This document shows, one piece after another, positions 45,486 to 57,383 of a DNA stretch of 64,000 bases. Within the stretch, counting starts at the first letter, position 1; every line of letters begins with the position of its first letter. The translations under genes and the position numbers were made by a program. The DNA comes from Pictodentalium vernedei (lineage: Eukaryota; Mollusca; Scaphopoda; Dentaliida; Dentaliidae): positions 364,635,704 to 364,699,703 of the forward strand of contig CM062297.1 of the NCBI GenBank assembly GCA_031216915.1, written 5' to 3'. Below the pieces are notes generated by a model that had not been told where the DNA came from, made no database searches, and saw only the letters and a list, made by a program, of their open reading frames with translations.

Positions 45486-48400
45486 GTCAATGACACTGTA
45501 GCTCAACTTAAGACATGTATGTGACACAGCAATGACAAACATCTAGGTAATGACCTGATAACAAATGTACATTTTAAGTATTGTAACAGTCTGTACATAA
45601 ATACTGACCGTAGCCTGTAACAAATGTATAGGTAAAGTATTGTAAAGGTGGGTGACAGTCAGATGCTAAACTAGAAAAGTCCCAGAGTGGGTCTGACTGA
45701 ACCCCAAAACATTTGTTCTCATAGCACAGTGATAACAAAGGCACCCCAAAACACACTCGTTCCTGTCCCAAGGTGAAAACAAAGGTACCCAAGAAGTTTT
45801 GTGAAGATCAGTTCATAAATACGAGCTGCATAGAAGTTGTGATAAAAAACTGATTGGCCCTAATTTCGGTACAAAATGGCCACTGGCAGCCATCTTGAAT
45901 TTTGGACTGCACCCATAAACACTCATTCTCGTCCAAAGTTGATAACAAAGGTACCCAAGAAGTTTCGTGAAGATCGGTTGATAAATACAGCCTCTAGCCC
46001 GAGCTGTATTGACATGTGCACTTACAGTGTATAAGTTGCACTGAATCAATCAAAGTTCATCTAATTTGCATAATTTCTGAATGAGAAAAAAACCTGTACT
46101 ATATGTGATGTATTCCATGTTACTAAAGACTCATACAAAAATTTATTCAAATCAGAACTTTCATACAGAAGTTCTGTACAAAAGACTGATTGCATGAATT
46201 TTGGTACAAAATGGCTGCTGGTGGCCATCTTGAATTTCGGACCACACTCAAAAACACTCGTTCTCATCCCACGGTGATAACAAAGGTACCCAAGAAGTTT
46301 CGTAAAGATCGGTTCATAAATACGGCCTCTAGTCTGAGCTGTATAGAAGTTGTGTACAAACAAGAGGCCCCACGGGGCCTGAAGCGCTCATCTTGTACAG
46401 AACACAATTTAAACAGAGTCCAAGAATGAGTCTACATTAAGCAAGCCATCTCCACAGGCTACACTGCCAATCCTTGAGTCCCTCAGGAGTGACAAAAATA
46501 ATCTGGGCATCATGCCTTTTCTTCAGTTGATCATAAGTAAAATGCAGAGCTCCCCTATGAAGCCCCTTGATACAACCTATGTGGATTAATCTTAGTACAT
46601 GTACCTCTAGAGAGTACTGAAAACAAAATTTTTAATTCTTCAGCAAAATGGCCAATTCCGGCTCCCATAGAGAGCCCAAATATTAACCTAGGCTCTTGAT
46701 TTGAACACAGTTAAATCTGACTTCCCTAGAGATGTTGTGTCCCAAATATGAAAGCATTCTGACTGTTGGATCTGAAGAGAAATTGTAAAGAAATTTCTTC
46801 GAATTGCACTAAGTTCAAATTTGGGCTACCATAGCGAGCCCAAATATTGACCTATGGATCCGATTTGAACAAACTTGAATCTGACCCCCCTAGAGATGTT
46901 GTATACCAAATGTGAAAGCATTCTGACAAGTGAATCTGAAGAAGAAGATTTTTGAAGAAATTCCCTCATATTGTACTAAGTTAAATTTCATGTTCCCATA
47001 TGGAGCCCAAATATAACCTAGGCACTCGAATTGAACAACCTGGAATCTGACCCCCCTAGAGATGTTGTATACCAAATATAAAAGCATTCCGACTGGTGGA
47101 TCTGAAGAAGAAGATTTTTAAAGTAATTTTCTCATATTGCACTAAGTAAAAATTTGGGCTACCATAGTGAGCCCAAATATATACCTAGGGATTTGATTTG
47201 AACAAACTTGAATCTGACCCCCATAGAGATGTTGCATACCAAATATCAAAGCATTCTGACTGATGGATCTGAAGAAGAAGATTTTTTTAAATTACCCTCC
47301 ATATTGAACAAAGATAAAATTTGGGCTTCCGTAGGAAGCCCAAATATTAACCTAGGGACTTGGTTTGAACAATCTGGAATCTGACCCTCATAACAATGAT
47401 GTATACCAAATATTAAAAGATTCTGACTGGTGGTTCTGAAGAAGAAGATTTTTAAAGAATATTCCCCATATTACCCTATGTTAAAATTTCGGGCTCCTGT
47501 AGAGAGCCCAAATATGAACCAATGAGCTTTGTTTGAACAAACTTTTATCTGACCCCCCCTATGAATGCTGTATACCAAATATCAAAAGATTCTGATGATT
47601 GGTTCTGGAGAAAAGATTTTTTTTAATTTTTGCAAATATGCTGACTCAGCATTTTTTCGATGCCCATTACAGAACACCCTAACATAACCGATGGCAATTT
47701 TTTTTTACCATTCAATTCTACTGGTCATAAGGATACTTCATACCAAATAAAAGCTCTCTGTTCCATGGGGTTTGGGAAATATGGGCGTTTGAAAATATTT
47801 CTATTTTTAGCTCCCAGGGTTCCCATGGGGATGCGGGAATTTTTTTTTTTTTGCATGGGTCAAGTACTTATGACCCAACACTACCACAAACCAAATTTGG
47901 TTCATACCGGACCATCGGTTCAGAAAATAGAAATTTTGGGCGGGGCCAAAAATCTTACCCCTCCTATTACAAAGCCAAATATTACTTTACGAACTTCGTT
48001 TGAACAAACTTGATTCTACACCTCATATGGAAGCTCCATAGCAAATATCAAGTCATTGCACACACCGGTTCTTGAGAAGATTTTTAAAATATTTTGGAGC
48101 ATTTTACCCCACTCCCTCCCTATGGGGCCGGGCATACTGAGTTGAACAAAAATGAAATGCCCCTTTGGGACCATCACTTACACAAACTTTCACTTGAATT
48201 GGCCCAGTGGCTTTGGAGGAGAAGACCAAAACATGGTGTTGACGGACGACGGACGATGGACGGGAAACGATTAGATTAGCTCAGCTTGACTTTGTCAAGA
48301 TGAGCTAAAAACTGATTAGACCTAATTTCGGTACAAAATGGCCACTGGCAGCCATCTTGAATTTTGGACCGCACCCAGAAACACTCGTTCTCGTCCCAAG

Positions 48401-49233
48401 GTGATAACAAAGGTACCCAAGACATTTCGGGAAGATTGGTTGATAAATTCAGACTCTAGCCCGAGCCGTATTGACTTGTAGACTTATTGTGTGTAAGTAG
48501 CAGTGAAAAAATCAAAGTTCATCTAATTTGCATAATTTCTGCACGAGAAAAAAACCCGTACTATATGTGATGTATCCCATGGTACTAAACAATCACACAA
48601 AAAATTATTCAAATCAGTGCTTTCATATGGAAGTTCTGTGCAAAAATCTGATTGCACCTAATTTTGTACAAAATGGCTGCCATCAGCCATCTTGAATTTC
48701 AGACCGGACCCAAAAACACTCCTTCTCGTCCCACGGTGATACCAAAGGTACCCAAGAAGTTTCGTAAAGATCGATTCATAAATACGGCCTCTAGCCCAAG
48801 CCGTATTGGCATTTGCACTTACAGTGCTGAAATTAACACTCAATACATCAATGTTAGTCTAATTTGCATAATTTCAGCACGAGAAAAAAACCTGTATAAA
48901 ATGTGATGTATCCCATGGTACTAAACATTCATACAATACATTATTCAAATCAGCGCTTTCATATGGAAGTTCTGCGCAAAAATCTTATTGTACCTAATTT
49001 TGTACAAAATGGCTGCCAGCAGCCAACTTGAATTTCGGATCAGACCCAAAAACACTCGTTCTTGTCCCACGGTCATAACAAAGGTACTCAAGAAGTTTCG
49101 TAAAGATCGGTGCATAAATACAGCCTCTAGCCAGAGCCGTATTGAATTGTTGATGGACGGACAGACAGACAGATGGACAACGGACAACTGGCCATGGCAT
49201 AAGCTCAAATTTGGCTTCGCCAAATTTGAGCTA
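45479..49233 (+). mobile_element. Hairpin-ended element, AGTGTCAATGACACT family, split by a nested element
   Basis: Family start is at 45479. The 3' hairpin AAATTTGGC-TTC-GCCAAATTT is followed by GAGCTAA at 49233. It is interrupted at 46360/48308 by the CAAGAGGCCC element; the sequence on both sides matches the uninterrupted copy at 30221-30280. Confidence 0.85.
46361..48307 (+). mobile_element. Complete ACAAGAGGCCC hairpin-ended tandem-repeat element
   Basis: The 5' end is CAAGAGGCCCCACGGGGCCT (palindrome), then GCGCTCATC. Six units of ~165-175 bp start near 46671, 46847, 47004, 47171, 47336 and 47506 (AGCCCAAATAT). A ~700-bp tail holds GACGGACGACGGACGATGG. The 3' hairpin CTTGAC-TTT-GTCAAG is followed by ATGAGCTAA. 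No coding frame. It is the best-preserved example of the architecture. Confidence 0.88.
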
Positions 49234-49689
49234 AAAATCAATGAGAATGTGGTTGAAAATATTAACGAGAATATATAAAACACAGTCCTGTAATTATACG
49301 ATCTTCAGATCCATAATTCCAGTCACAGGAAAACCATTATTGACGAGTTGAATTATCACTGTTTCGTAATGCAAAATGGCGACATGTGATCCACGTTTCC
49401 CAGACAAAAAAAGAATGGTTTGATGACTGCTTGTGCACTGGTTAATGGAAGTCATGGAATTGTACTAACAGAAGAGCGTCCCTACTGGGTGTGTGCCGAT
49501 GGCGCTCGACCCAGCTTTGGCTTATTTTTTCGTGCTGTTTTTACACCACTTTTCTTTCCCAAATCTCTTGGGAAAGATTAAAATAGAGAGTATTTTATCC
49601 GAGTTAGGGTCTTCCACTGTAGTGCAAGCCTGTAGTAAACAACTGTAAGGTAGGTTGATAAGAAATAATATTTTGTTTATTATATAAAT

Positions 49690-49830
49690 TGATTTTATCA
49701 CAAATTATTGAAGAGTGCCTGTGGGCGTGGTGGTACCTGTGGATGTGGTGGTGTCTGTGGGCATGGTGCCTGTGGGCGTGGTGCCTGTGTGGGCACTCTT
49801 CAATAACTTGTTATAAAACAAATTTTGATG
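49690..49830. repeat. Foldback repeat with GTGGTGCCTGTGGGCGTG core
   Basis: The arms CAAATTATTGAAGAGTGCC and GGGCACTCTTCAATAACTTG flank a ~65-bp G-rich short-unit repeat. Related arms occur at 12983-13004 and 51182-51254. Confidence 0.65.
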
Positions 49831-50500
49831 AACAAAATTCAGACCATCAAAAATAATGTATCACTCAACCAATTAAACTATTAATTAATGAAGATATTTA
49901 GGTATTTTGCTACCCTTCAGTAGTGAACATTCTGTGGTTTTGCAGTTGTGTCTACTGTCTAGTCTTGCCAAGAAACAATTATAAAGGGTCTGGGGACATA
50001 ACTTGCAAATGTATCTAAATGGTAGGAAGTGCCAGTTCACTAACCTGCAGTGTTACTGTAAAAAGTGATGAAAAGTCAAAATTAGATCTTCAAGAGCTAA
50101 GAGGGATTAAATTTTTATTTGAATAATGACCGAGATTGTGAAAATTTGGGTTTTAATTGAGAAAAATCATGCCAAAATGCTATTGTGAAAGGGTCCCATA
50201 TTCGGCTCACGTGGACACCGAAAAGCATCCCTGAAATATAAAACAAACCAAGTGTATGAAACTCTGAGAGAGAAGAAACAATAATAACACGGTATTAACT
50301 GAAAATAGAATACGTTTTCATTTTTGGAATTCAGTGAAAAAAACTTACCACAATCCATTCCAATTTGTGGTTATAATCAGAGTTTGAAATCTTTTGGGGA
50401 ATAGTACTTGTTTAGACCATTACATTGGGTAAAGAATTGATATAGATGAGATTTACATGTACACTAAGGCTCTGCAGTGCACAGGGTTACATGTAGTTTC
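49831..50500. other. No gene seen
   Basis: Unassigned, AT-rich. Confidence 0.4.
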
Positions 50501-50504
50501 TCAG

Positions 50505-50756
50505 TTAGCCCTTTACCTAACATGAAAAGAAGACGACACTTGCAAAAAAAAAATCTTGAATAATTATTTTTTTTCATTTTTTGTCTCAAAAACATAGGTT
50601 ATGACCCCTCGTTGGAACGAGCTCGAGGAGCTCGTTCCAACGAGGGGTCATAACCTATGTTTTTGAGACAAAAAATGAAAATATTTTGAAAATTAATTGG
50701 CAATTTTTGAGAATAGCGCTGGCTGGTTTTGGCCGTTACGTTGGGTAAAGGGTTAG
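50505..50756. mobile_element. TTAA-type palindromic MITE, subfamily B, best-preserved
   Basis: The ends are TTAGCCCTTTACCTAAC and the complement of GTTGGGTAAAGGGTTAG. The core is a perfect 53-bp palindrome (50572-50624 and 50628-50680) with a 3-nt GAG loop. This suggests a young copy or active arm homogenisation. Confidence 0.85.
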
Positions 50757-51181
50757 TAATGAAATTGTTTTATAACCAGAAAGTATGACTAACCCTGTGC
50801 GTCACACTTTCTGATTTTAAAAACCTGGTTACTACCATATTGCACACTAAATGAAAATATACACTAAGGCTGTAAAAATGCACTGGGTTAGTTGTTTACA
50901 CATTACATACATGTATGGTGCAGGATTCAAGGAGCAAATGGAAATACTGGATTGTGGAAAGTTTTTCACAGTAAGTTAAGCAAAAAGGAAAACATATTCT
51001 ATTTTCAATAAATAGCTTGTTTAGATAATAAAAAAAAATATAATAAAAGGGGCCTTAACTTGTAGAGTGCTGGAGGCCCATATTTAGGCTTTGTTCAGAA
51101 GTGCGGGTATCAAGACTTAAAAGCTTCATATTCTGTGGATATGCATCATATTATCTTTTAAGTGAAATTATTTAGTATGTA

Positions 51182-51254
51182 AGGCTTTGCCTTGTTATAA
51201 TTTAGGGGAGAGTGCCTGTAGGCACGCTCCCCTAAATTATAACAAGGCAAAGAC
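51182..51254. repeat. Near-perfect palindrome, ~35-bp arms
   Basis: CTTTGCCTTGTTATAATTTA...GGGGAGAGTGCC is mirrored after TGTA. One or two mismatches. Confidence 0.8.
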
Positions 51255-52090
51255 ATGTGAACAAAGTTTGATGAACAAAAATAATTTAGCACTCTACCAG
51301 TTAATTGCTCACTTGAAAAAGTTACTGAAAGAAGAATTTACGAACACATTATCATTCAAGATGTACAGATAGATAGTTAACACAACACAGGAATGAAGTT
51401 ATGTAATTTTTTATAACATTGTTGCCTATGACAAATGATTTAAATTCCTAGATTTCTAGCTACTGTAAAAAACAGGCCATTTTTCCAGGACTTACAATTC
51501 TAAATATTCATTTTCCAAGGTAGGTTGGTGCTCAAACTCCAACTGTGAAGACCCCCCCCCTCCCCCACCCCCCTTTGTCGTTTTGAAGAATTATGATTTC
51601 CTACATGCAGCTTTAGTTTGAACAATATTTATTCTTAAACATCTATGTTACATGCATACCAGTGTGCAAAAATTAAAAAAATGGCTCTAACCTACTGACC
51701 GTTCACGTGGGTTGGAGATGGCTAACTGCGCACTCATCTTAGTAAAAATTCTTGGAAATTGCTTTTATTTTATCATTAACAAGTATTCATATATTGCGTG
51801 GGATTAAAATACACATAGACTCTCAAGGCAGAATTCTAAAAATCTAGATAAAAGAAAGGCTGGTACTTCTAGAAGCCCATATATGGGCTTTATTCTGAAC
51901 TGTAGGTACCTAAAGTTGAAGATTTCATATTCTTTGGATGTCCTTATTATCTTGGAAGGACACTATCGCCACTCTTCCATAAATTGTAACAAGACAAAAA
52001 TGTGTGAACAAATATTGAGGTCAAGAAAAAAATTGGCACTCTACCAGTAAAGTTACTCAAACATTACCATGCAAGATGCAACTTGTGGCT
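51255..52090. other. No gene seen
   Basis: A C-rich tract lies at 51551-51574 and a fragment resembling the palindrome arm at 51965-52005. Otherwise unassigned. Confidence 0.4.
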
Positions 52091-52096
52091 ATATTA

Positions 52097-52390
52097 TTAT
52101 TTATTTATTGGTGTTTATTGTTTAAGGTCATATACTTATGCACAATGGCTAATCATGACCATGACAGTTTTACGGGTGGAGGAAGCCGGAGTACCCGGAG
52201 AGAACCATCGAGCAGCTGCCAGCTCCCCAACATTGTAACTCCACACTGCAGCAAAGACAGGGTTAGATTGGTTGAAGACATGCGTACCATGGGCGTGCAG
52301 TACGACTTAGTACACGGCATCATCGTGCCCCCTTGTGGACAATCGGGGTTAAGTGCCTTGTCCAAGGACACGACGCGGGAGTCCGAATTA
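52097..52390 (-). mobile_element. SINE of the tRNA-headed family, head truncated
   Basis: The tail TTATTTATTTATTGGTG, TGGCTAATCATGACC, GTTTTACGGGTGGAGGAAGC and GTGCCTTGTCCAAGGACAC are present. The A and B boxes of the head are not. Confidence 0.75.
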
Positions 52391-52439
52391 ATCTGTGACT
52401 AACCGGTCATCCGTTCGCATAAATTTAAATTTGCGTAAC

Positions 52440-52690
52440 CGCCACGCGAATGAAACAAACGTTCTCGTCAAATTTTGCACACTGCATACATTTCATAGTT
52501 AACAAAAAAGATTTAACAATACAAAATACTGACACACACAGTGTAATGATAACCGCCACATAAACGAAACGAGAGTTCTCGTCAAATTTTGCACACTGCA
52601 TATATTTCATAGTTAACAAAAAAGATTTAACAATACAAAATACTGACATACACAGGGCAATGATTAACAAGTTACTGTCAAGATGAGGGA
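52440..52690. repeat. Tandem duplication, ~115-bp unit
   Basis: AACCGCCACGCGAATGAAAC...TTCTCGTCAAATTTTGCACA occurs twice, at about 52436 and 52551, with AGATTTAACAATACAAAATA in each. Confidence 0.8.
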
Positions 52691-52878
52691 TTCCCAGGCT
52701 ATCCAAGGATTTCCTAGCTTTATTCTTGGATATCTGAAGCATGTTTAGCCACAAGTTGTTCACTCGAAATATTTGATTATCTGTTCTTGGACAAATATTA
52801 TTTCATTATTTCCAGAAATTGAGGCCTGCTGTCACCTCTGTGAGTGGATTGAATGTATTTTTCATGTTCGATACATAA

Positions 52879-53143
52879 TACAGTACAGTAACCGACAGTG
52901 GATTGGTTGTAATCCACAGGTGGGCAATGGTGTCCACACATGCATTTACCAGGTAATAAAAAATCATCAGCAGCAAAATTCTAATTAATGAAGCACCAGT
53001 TTGTACATGGTGCTTCATTACCGGTAATTAAATTTTGGGTGAAGATTATTCCTATAATTAGGGTTTGGAATCTAATTTTATTGCATCCGTGGAAATACTG
53101 CCCACCCATGGAAAGTGACAAGTCCGTGGTGGCTGTACTGTAA
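52879..53143. mobile_element. Complete CAGTACAG MITE
   Basis: The ends are TACAGTACAGTAACCGACAG and the complement of GTCCGTGGTGGCTGTACTGTA. Internal foldback GGTGCTTCATTA / AATGAAGCACC. Five further full or partial copies lie in the window. Confidence 0.75.
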
Positions 53144-53439
53144 CCTTCATTTTGATGTACAATTTGTATATATTAATTAAAATTTATGGAATATCAGACT
53201 TCAGAATTTCAATGTAAACTAATTTTCCCAATTTATATAGCACTTTAAGTTAATTTAAATGACCGCCTTGGTCCGTGCATTTCCCTTGGCATTGCCACTT
53301 CAGCTTTGTTTATCAATTACAACCCTGGCATGTGGCAGCAACTCAATAGTGATTGCGGTTCTCCCCTTCTTGGTATTCATCTGTATCTGTCTGTGAGCGC
53401 ACACAAGCTGGGGTTCTGAACATGTTCGATATGAAGAGA

Positions 53440-53716
53440 AATTATTTAGATTCTGGTGACCTGGTCCTGGTAGTAGTACTGTAGTTGTTGTACTTGTGGT
53501 GCTGGCCAGGGTTACAGAATGTTTCGTCCCAAAACCAGTCCATCCCAGAACAAATTGTCCGGAACATTTTGTCCCAAAATGACCACCGGGATGATTTGGC
53601 CCAAATATCGGGACGATTTGTCCCAATAATTTTTTTTCTGAGTATTGAGACAATTCGTGCCAAAAGAATTTTTTTTAAATATCATGACGATTCATCCCAA
53701 CAATTATTTTCATGGT
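53440..53716. repeat. Dispersed GACGATTCATCCCAACA repeat, left of the hAT-like insertion
   Basis: Short irregular repeats of ATTTTGTCCCAAAA and GGACGATTCGTCCCAAC. It continues at 58663 after the hAT-like element and has a second copy at 58860-59050. Confidence 0.7.
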
Positions 53717-54594
53717 ATCAGGGCTAGAACTGTGCAGTATTGAAATTTCAGGTTCGGTATCGGTATTGGTATTCTGGGGGTAAATACCTCGGTTTCGGTA
53801 CAGTATATGCATAGAACAGTGAAAATAGTCACAAACTGACCCGATTTCCCAACATTCAACCATACAGTAACTTGACAGGCTCAGCGCTGTCACCTCATGA
53901 ACTTGACAAGTTACTAGCAAGTTATTTAATGAATCACTTGATTCATTGTGAATCATCACACTGCATTGAGTGATTCATTAAATAACTTGCCAAGCCAATC
54001 AGTTGGCCTCTCTGCCCTTCGTACATGTACCATGCCCCTCCCCGAATGAATCGGGTAGAAGAAACATATATGTTCTTCAACTTCAGGGCTTTTCAATAAG
54101 TTTTCACTGGTAGTAACACTCTTGTCAGCAGCCACACCTCCCTCCCCCACACACCACCCTTATCTTTCAAAGTGGCAACAAGATTAATGTCCACTGTCCA
54201 GTGAATCCAGTATCCACACAAACATGCAAGTAAATAGAAGTAATTCAACTGTAATTAACCTCTCTGTGATAATCCCAACTGTGAAAACATTGTGCAATCA
54301 TTGCCAAGCATGCAATACGTCAATGACATGATGTCATCCACCTTTCATTGCTTGGGTTCATCCTTGAAAAACATATAAAATAACATGTTTTATGACATTC
54401 AACTAGTTTCAGTTTAGGGGATTTTGAGTGGAATCACTCTGTCAGTGTTCACTAACTTCACTTCTGGTTCTTGGCCTCATACAAGGTTCTGACAATTCTG
54501 GAGAATCCACGATTTTCCATCACAAATTAGGATAAATTTTCATTTTCCATGAAAAAAAATGTACAAATCGATTATTTACTAATACATGTAACAG

Positions 54595-56662
54595 CAGTCC
54601 TTCAATTTTGAGGCATGTTATGGCGCTTGCGCACCATGGCGCATGCAGATTTCCAAACCAGCGAGCGATCAAAAGCGCACCTCGAAAATCCTGCTCAAGT
54701 GGGTGCGTTAATTTCATTCCAAAATTATCACACTGACCCGACATCAAAGCATCACTAACTCTTTGAAGTTTCATGTTTTTTTGAAGATCAACTTAGATGT
54801 GCATGTAACTGTACTAACACGTGAGTACAATGCATGTACGTATTATCTGCTCATCAGATTCAGTCATCTGGTCATGACACAAGTTTAGTTCGCTTGTCGA
54901 CTTTTGAATGAAGTGTTTCAGAGGCGTGACCAATCACCGTCAATGCCCTCTTGTCAGTTTTAGTTGAGTTGACTGTTGCAAAATCTGTTATGCAGAGAAT
55001 GAACGAAAGCATCGTAGGTGTGTCCAGTATGTCAATCAGAGTGACATTTGGAAATTGGCAAGTTGACTTACAAGACACGCTTTTTTGGGGGCCCGATACA
55101 TCAAGAAAAATGTATTCTCCAATTATTGAAATGTATTATACGTTACAGGTAAAGTAAAATACAGGGTCGAAAATAAGACAAGTCCATCATAAAAAGATGT
55201 AAAATGGACAGAACTTGACTTGACCAACACCGAGTTGCCTCCGTCACTTGTAACCATTTAATCCATTCAGTTGAATTTCATTAGTGTGGTTTTCAACCCG
55301 GTGAAAAACAGCTTGATTGTTATGGGTGAAAGGTTTGATGCTTTATATTTATTTAAAGAGCTGACAGAATTGGGAAATTTTAAAGTCTTTCTCGATTTAC
55401 ACGGACAAGTTGGTGATATGAGACTGGGAAATAAACATGATCTGCGCAGGTCCCACTTCGGTTTTAAACCAATAGGTCTCTTTTCCTATTAAAAGGTCAT
55501 TTCCGAGGTTATTGGATATCCTCAGCCAAATGGCTATTTTGGGCTATAGTTTTAGTTTATGGTGGTGTGGATTTAGTAAATAATTCTCATTAATAGTGAT
55601 ATGATCAAAATAATCTGTTGATGGTCTTGATTCAAACTGTGTATTGTCAAGTGCATTTCAATTGGGGGGGGTCAAGGTCACATGGAAGTGTTAAATGACT
55701 AACCCAGACCTCTTTGGGACCTGACAATTTGCAGTTTACAAATGGGACAATTTTTGTGTAAATTTGCTTTGAGAAAGCCTTCTGAAAAAATGAATAAGAA
55801 ACCCATATGTTTTTTATTTGTCAGAATGATCATGTTATGCTGTAAAATCCTCAGTGGAGGAATGAGGAATTCCTATAACACAGTTTTATCACTATCGATG
55901 TACGAAAATTGGAGATTTATCCCCAAAATGAGAAAATTTTGACCATTTTGAGCCATTTTTTTAACCATCAACTGTGTCATTCGGCTGAGTGTATTTGAGT
56001 GATATTGTAAGATTTTTGGTGTGTACAGTTGTCTCCAGAAAGGGCCATATTCAGACCTTCCAGAAACTATATACATTGTGAGTATTGTGAATAGAGGAGG
56101 TAATTTAAATGCGAAATATCCTCGGCCGTGTTAATCAGAAGCTGAACATTTCTTGAAAAGCCGACATTTTCACCTGAATAACTGTAACGAGACCATAGAA
56201 CGGTACGTTACTGCAGTGTTGCTCAATAACCTAAATTTAGCAAGGAATCCCTGCACTTTTATTGACTGAAGCATTTCATTGGTTCTATTCGCGAACTGCG
56301 TCACGTCAATACTATTTTTGTGTTGTCAGTCACTGACACAAGTGGGGGTTTTCCGAAGTGGAAGTTATGTAAAATATTGACAGATTTGACAGGAATTGAA
56401 CAGTTTTTCATTCTAAAACGAACTGACTTTCAAAATAATGTTGAATAATCCCAAACAAAATTTGATTTATATTTCATTTGACCTGAAAGTACATAATTAC
56501 TGGGGGCAAGCGGAATTTTACAACTCAGTTGCCCTGGGCAAGTGAGTCTCGAAAAAATGTGTACAAGCCTGATGTTGCGCGCCCCACAAAAAGTGCGCGC
56601 CTGAATCCCAAAAGCAGCGAGCAGCTAAATGCGCACCTGGGTTTTTCAAAATCGAAGGACTG
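54595..56662. mobile_element. TIR element with CAGTCCTTC ends nested in the hAT-like element
   Basis: The left end CAGTCCTTCAATTTTGA and right complement CAGTCCTTCGATTTTGA are flanked by ATGTAACAG at 54586-54594 and 56663-56671. The perfect duplication is 9 bp (or 8 bp plus a matching base). Subterminal GCGCAC motifs occur on both sides. A duplication of 8-9 bp fits hAT, Merlin or MULE types; the superfamily is open. Confidence 0.82.
54921..55147 (+). CDS. Possible exon inside the nested TIR element, unknown
   Basis: A candidate acceptor (AGTGTTTCAG) and a consensus donor (TTACAG|GTAAAG) frame an open stretch reading VTFGNWQVDLQDTLFWGPDT near its end, after a stop close to the acceptor. It could be a remnant of the element's own transposase or captured host sequence. 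No family is recognised. Confidence 0.2.
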
Positions 56663-56671
56663 ATGTAACAG

Positions 56672-57383
56672 CAAATCATTTCCAAAGCATTTGCTGCACT
56701 TCGATCGACCAAATGAACTTTGATAATGCTAAATCTTATGTCACCTGTTGGCTTCCGTACATTGTTTTTTAATGTGTCTTGAAATTAAGGTCAATCACGT
56801 CTTTCCAATGTGCGCTGGCGTGCAATATAAATTATTTATTCGAAAGAATATAAAGCAGATGATCAGGTGTTAAAGTTTGGGGGCTTGTATTTTAATAAAA
56901 TGATCAGTTGTTAAAAGTATCTGCACCTTAAAATATTAATGCTGAATTGAAAGAAATGCTACAAAAAAATTGTCAAGACGCGATAACCACTGGCAGTAAC
57001 GTTTGTATATCAAGCCAGTGGATTATTTCCAACCAAATGTGAACCACCCACCTGACTCCCAATGTCCCCTGTGAATAAATCATACAATAATTTCCAGAAA
57101 ATATACTGAATCAACCAGAATATTGGAAACACTGGAACCGGGTCGTATTTCTTCAGAATCGGAAGAACCAAGTTAACAACTTGCCATTTTTCGTTTTTCT
57201 GCGGTCACTTTTTTATTTCTTTCTCAGACGTATTTGCAGAATCTGTGGCTACCTGTCACTTACAAAGTTCACATTTGCACATTTTCTTATCAATTTGATC
57301 AAAATATGAGGCCCACAGGCTTTTAGATTTATGATCAACCTTGATGAGTTAATTTTCTGTCAATTTCACAGAAAAATAAAATC
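56672..57383. other. No gene; interior of the hAT-like element
   Basis: AT-rich, unassigned. Confidence 0.4.

Larger units (their letters stand above)
40266..49666 (-). mobile_element. DIRS-type retroelement, fullest copy in the window, fossil
   Basis: Inverted terminal repeats lie at 40266-40700 and about 49380-49666, a little over 90% alike by eye. On the minus strand, from right to left, come the right repeat, a GC-richer gag-like region with minisatellite tracts (42.3-44.9 kb), reverse transcriptase sequence (about 41.6-42.2 kb), RNase H-like sequence (41.2-41.5 kb) and the left block. No tyrosine recombinase could be identified. The copy is broken by several lesions and by two nested repeat elements (45479-49233). 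GC content is visibly above that of the surroundings. Confidence 0.78.

Noticed and set aside
53300-53653. 117-codon minus-strand frame with Ser/Thr-rich middle
   Set aside because: Half of it lies in the dispersed GACGATTC repeat, and the rest has no recognisable family or splice frame.
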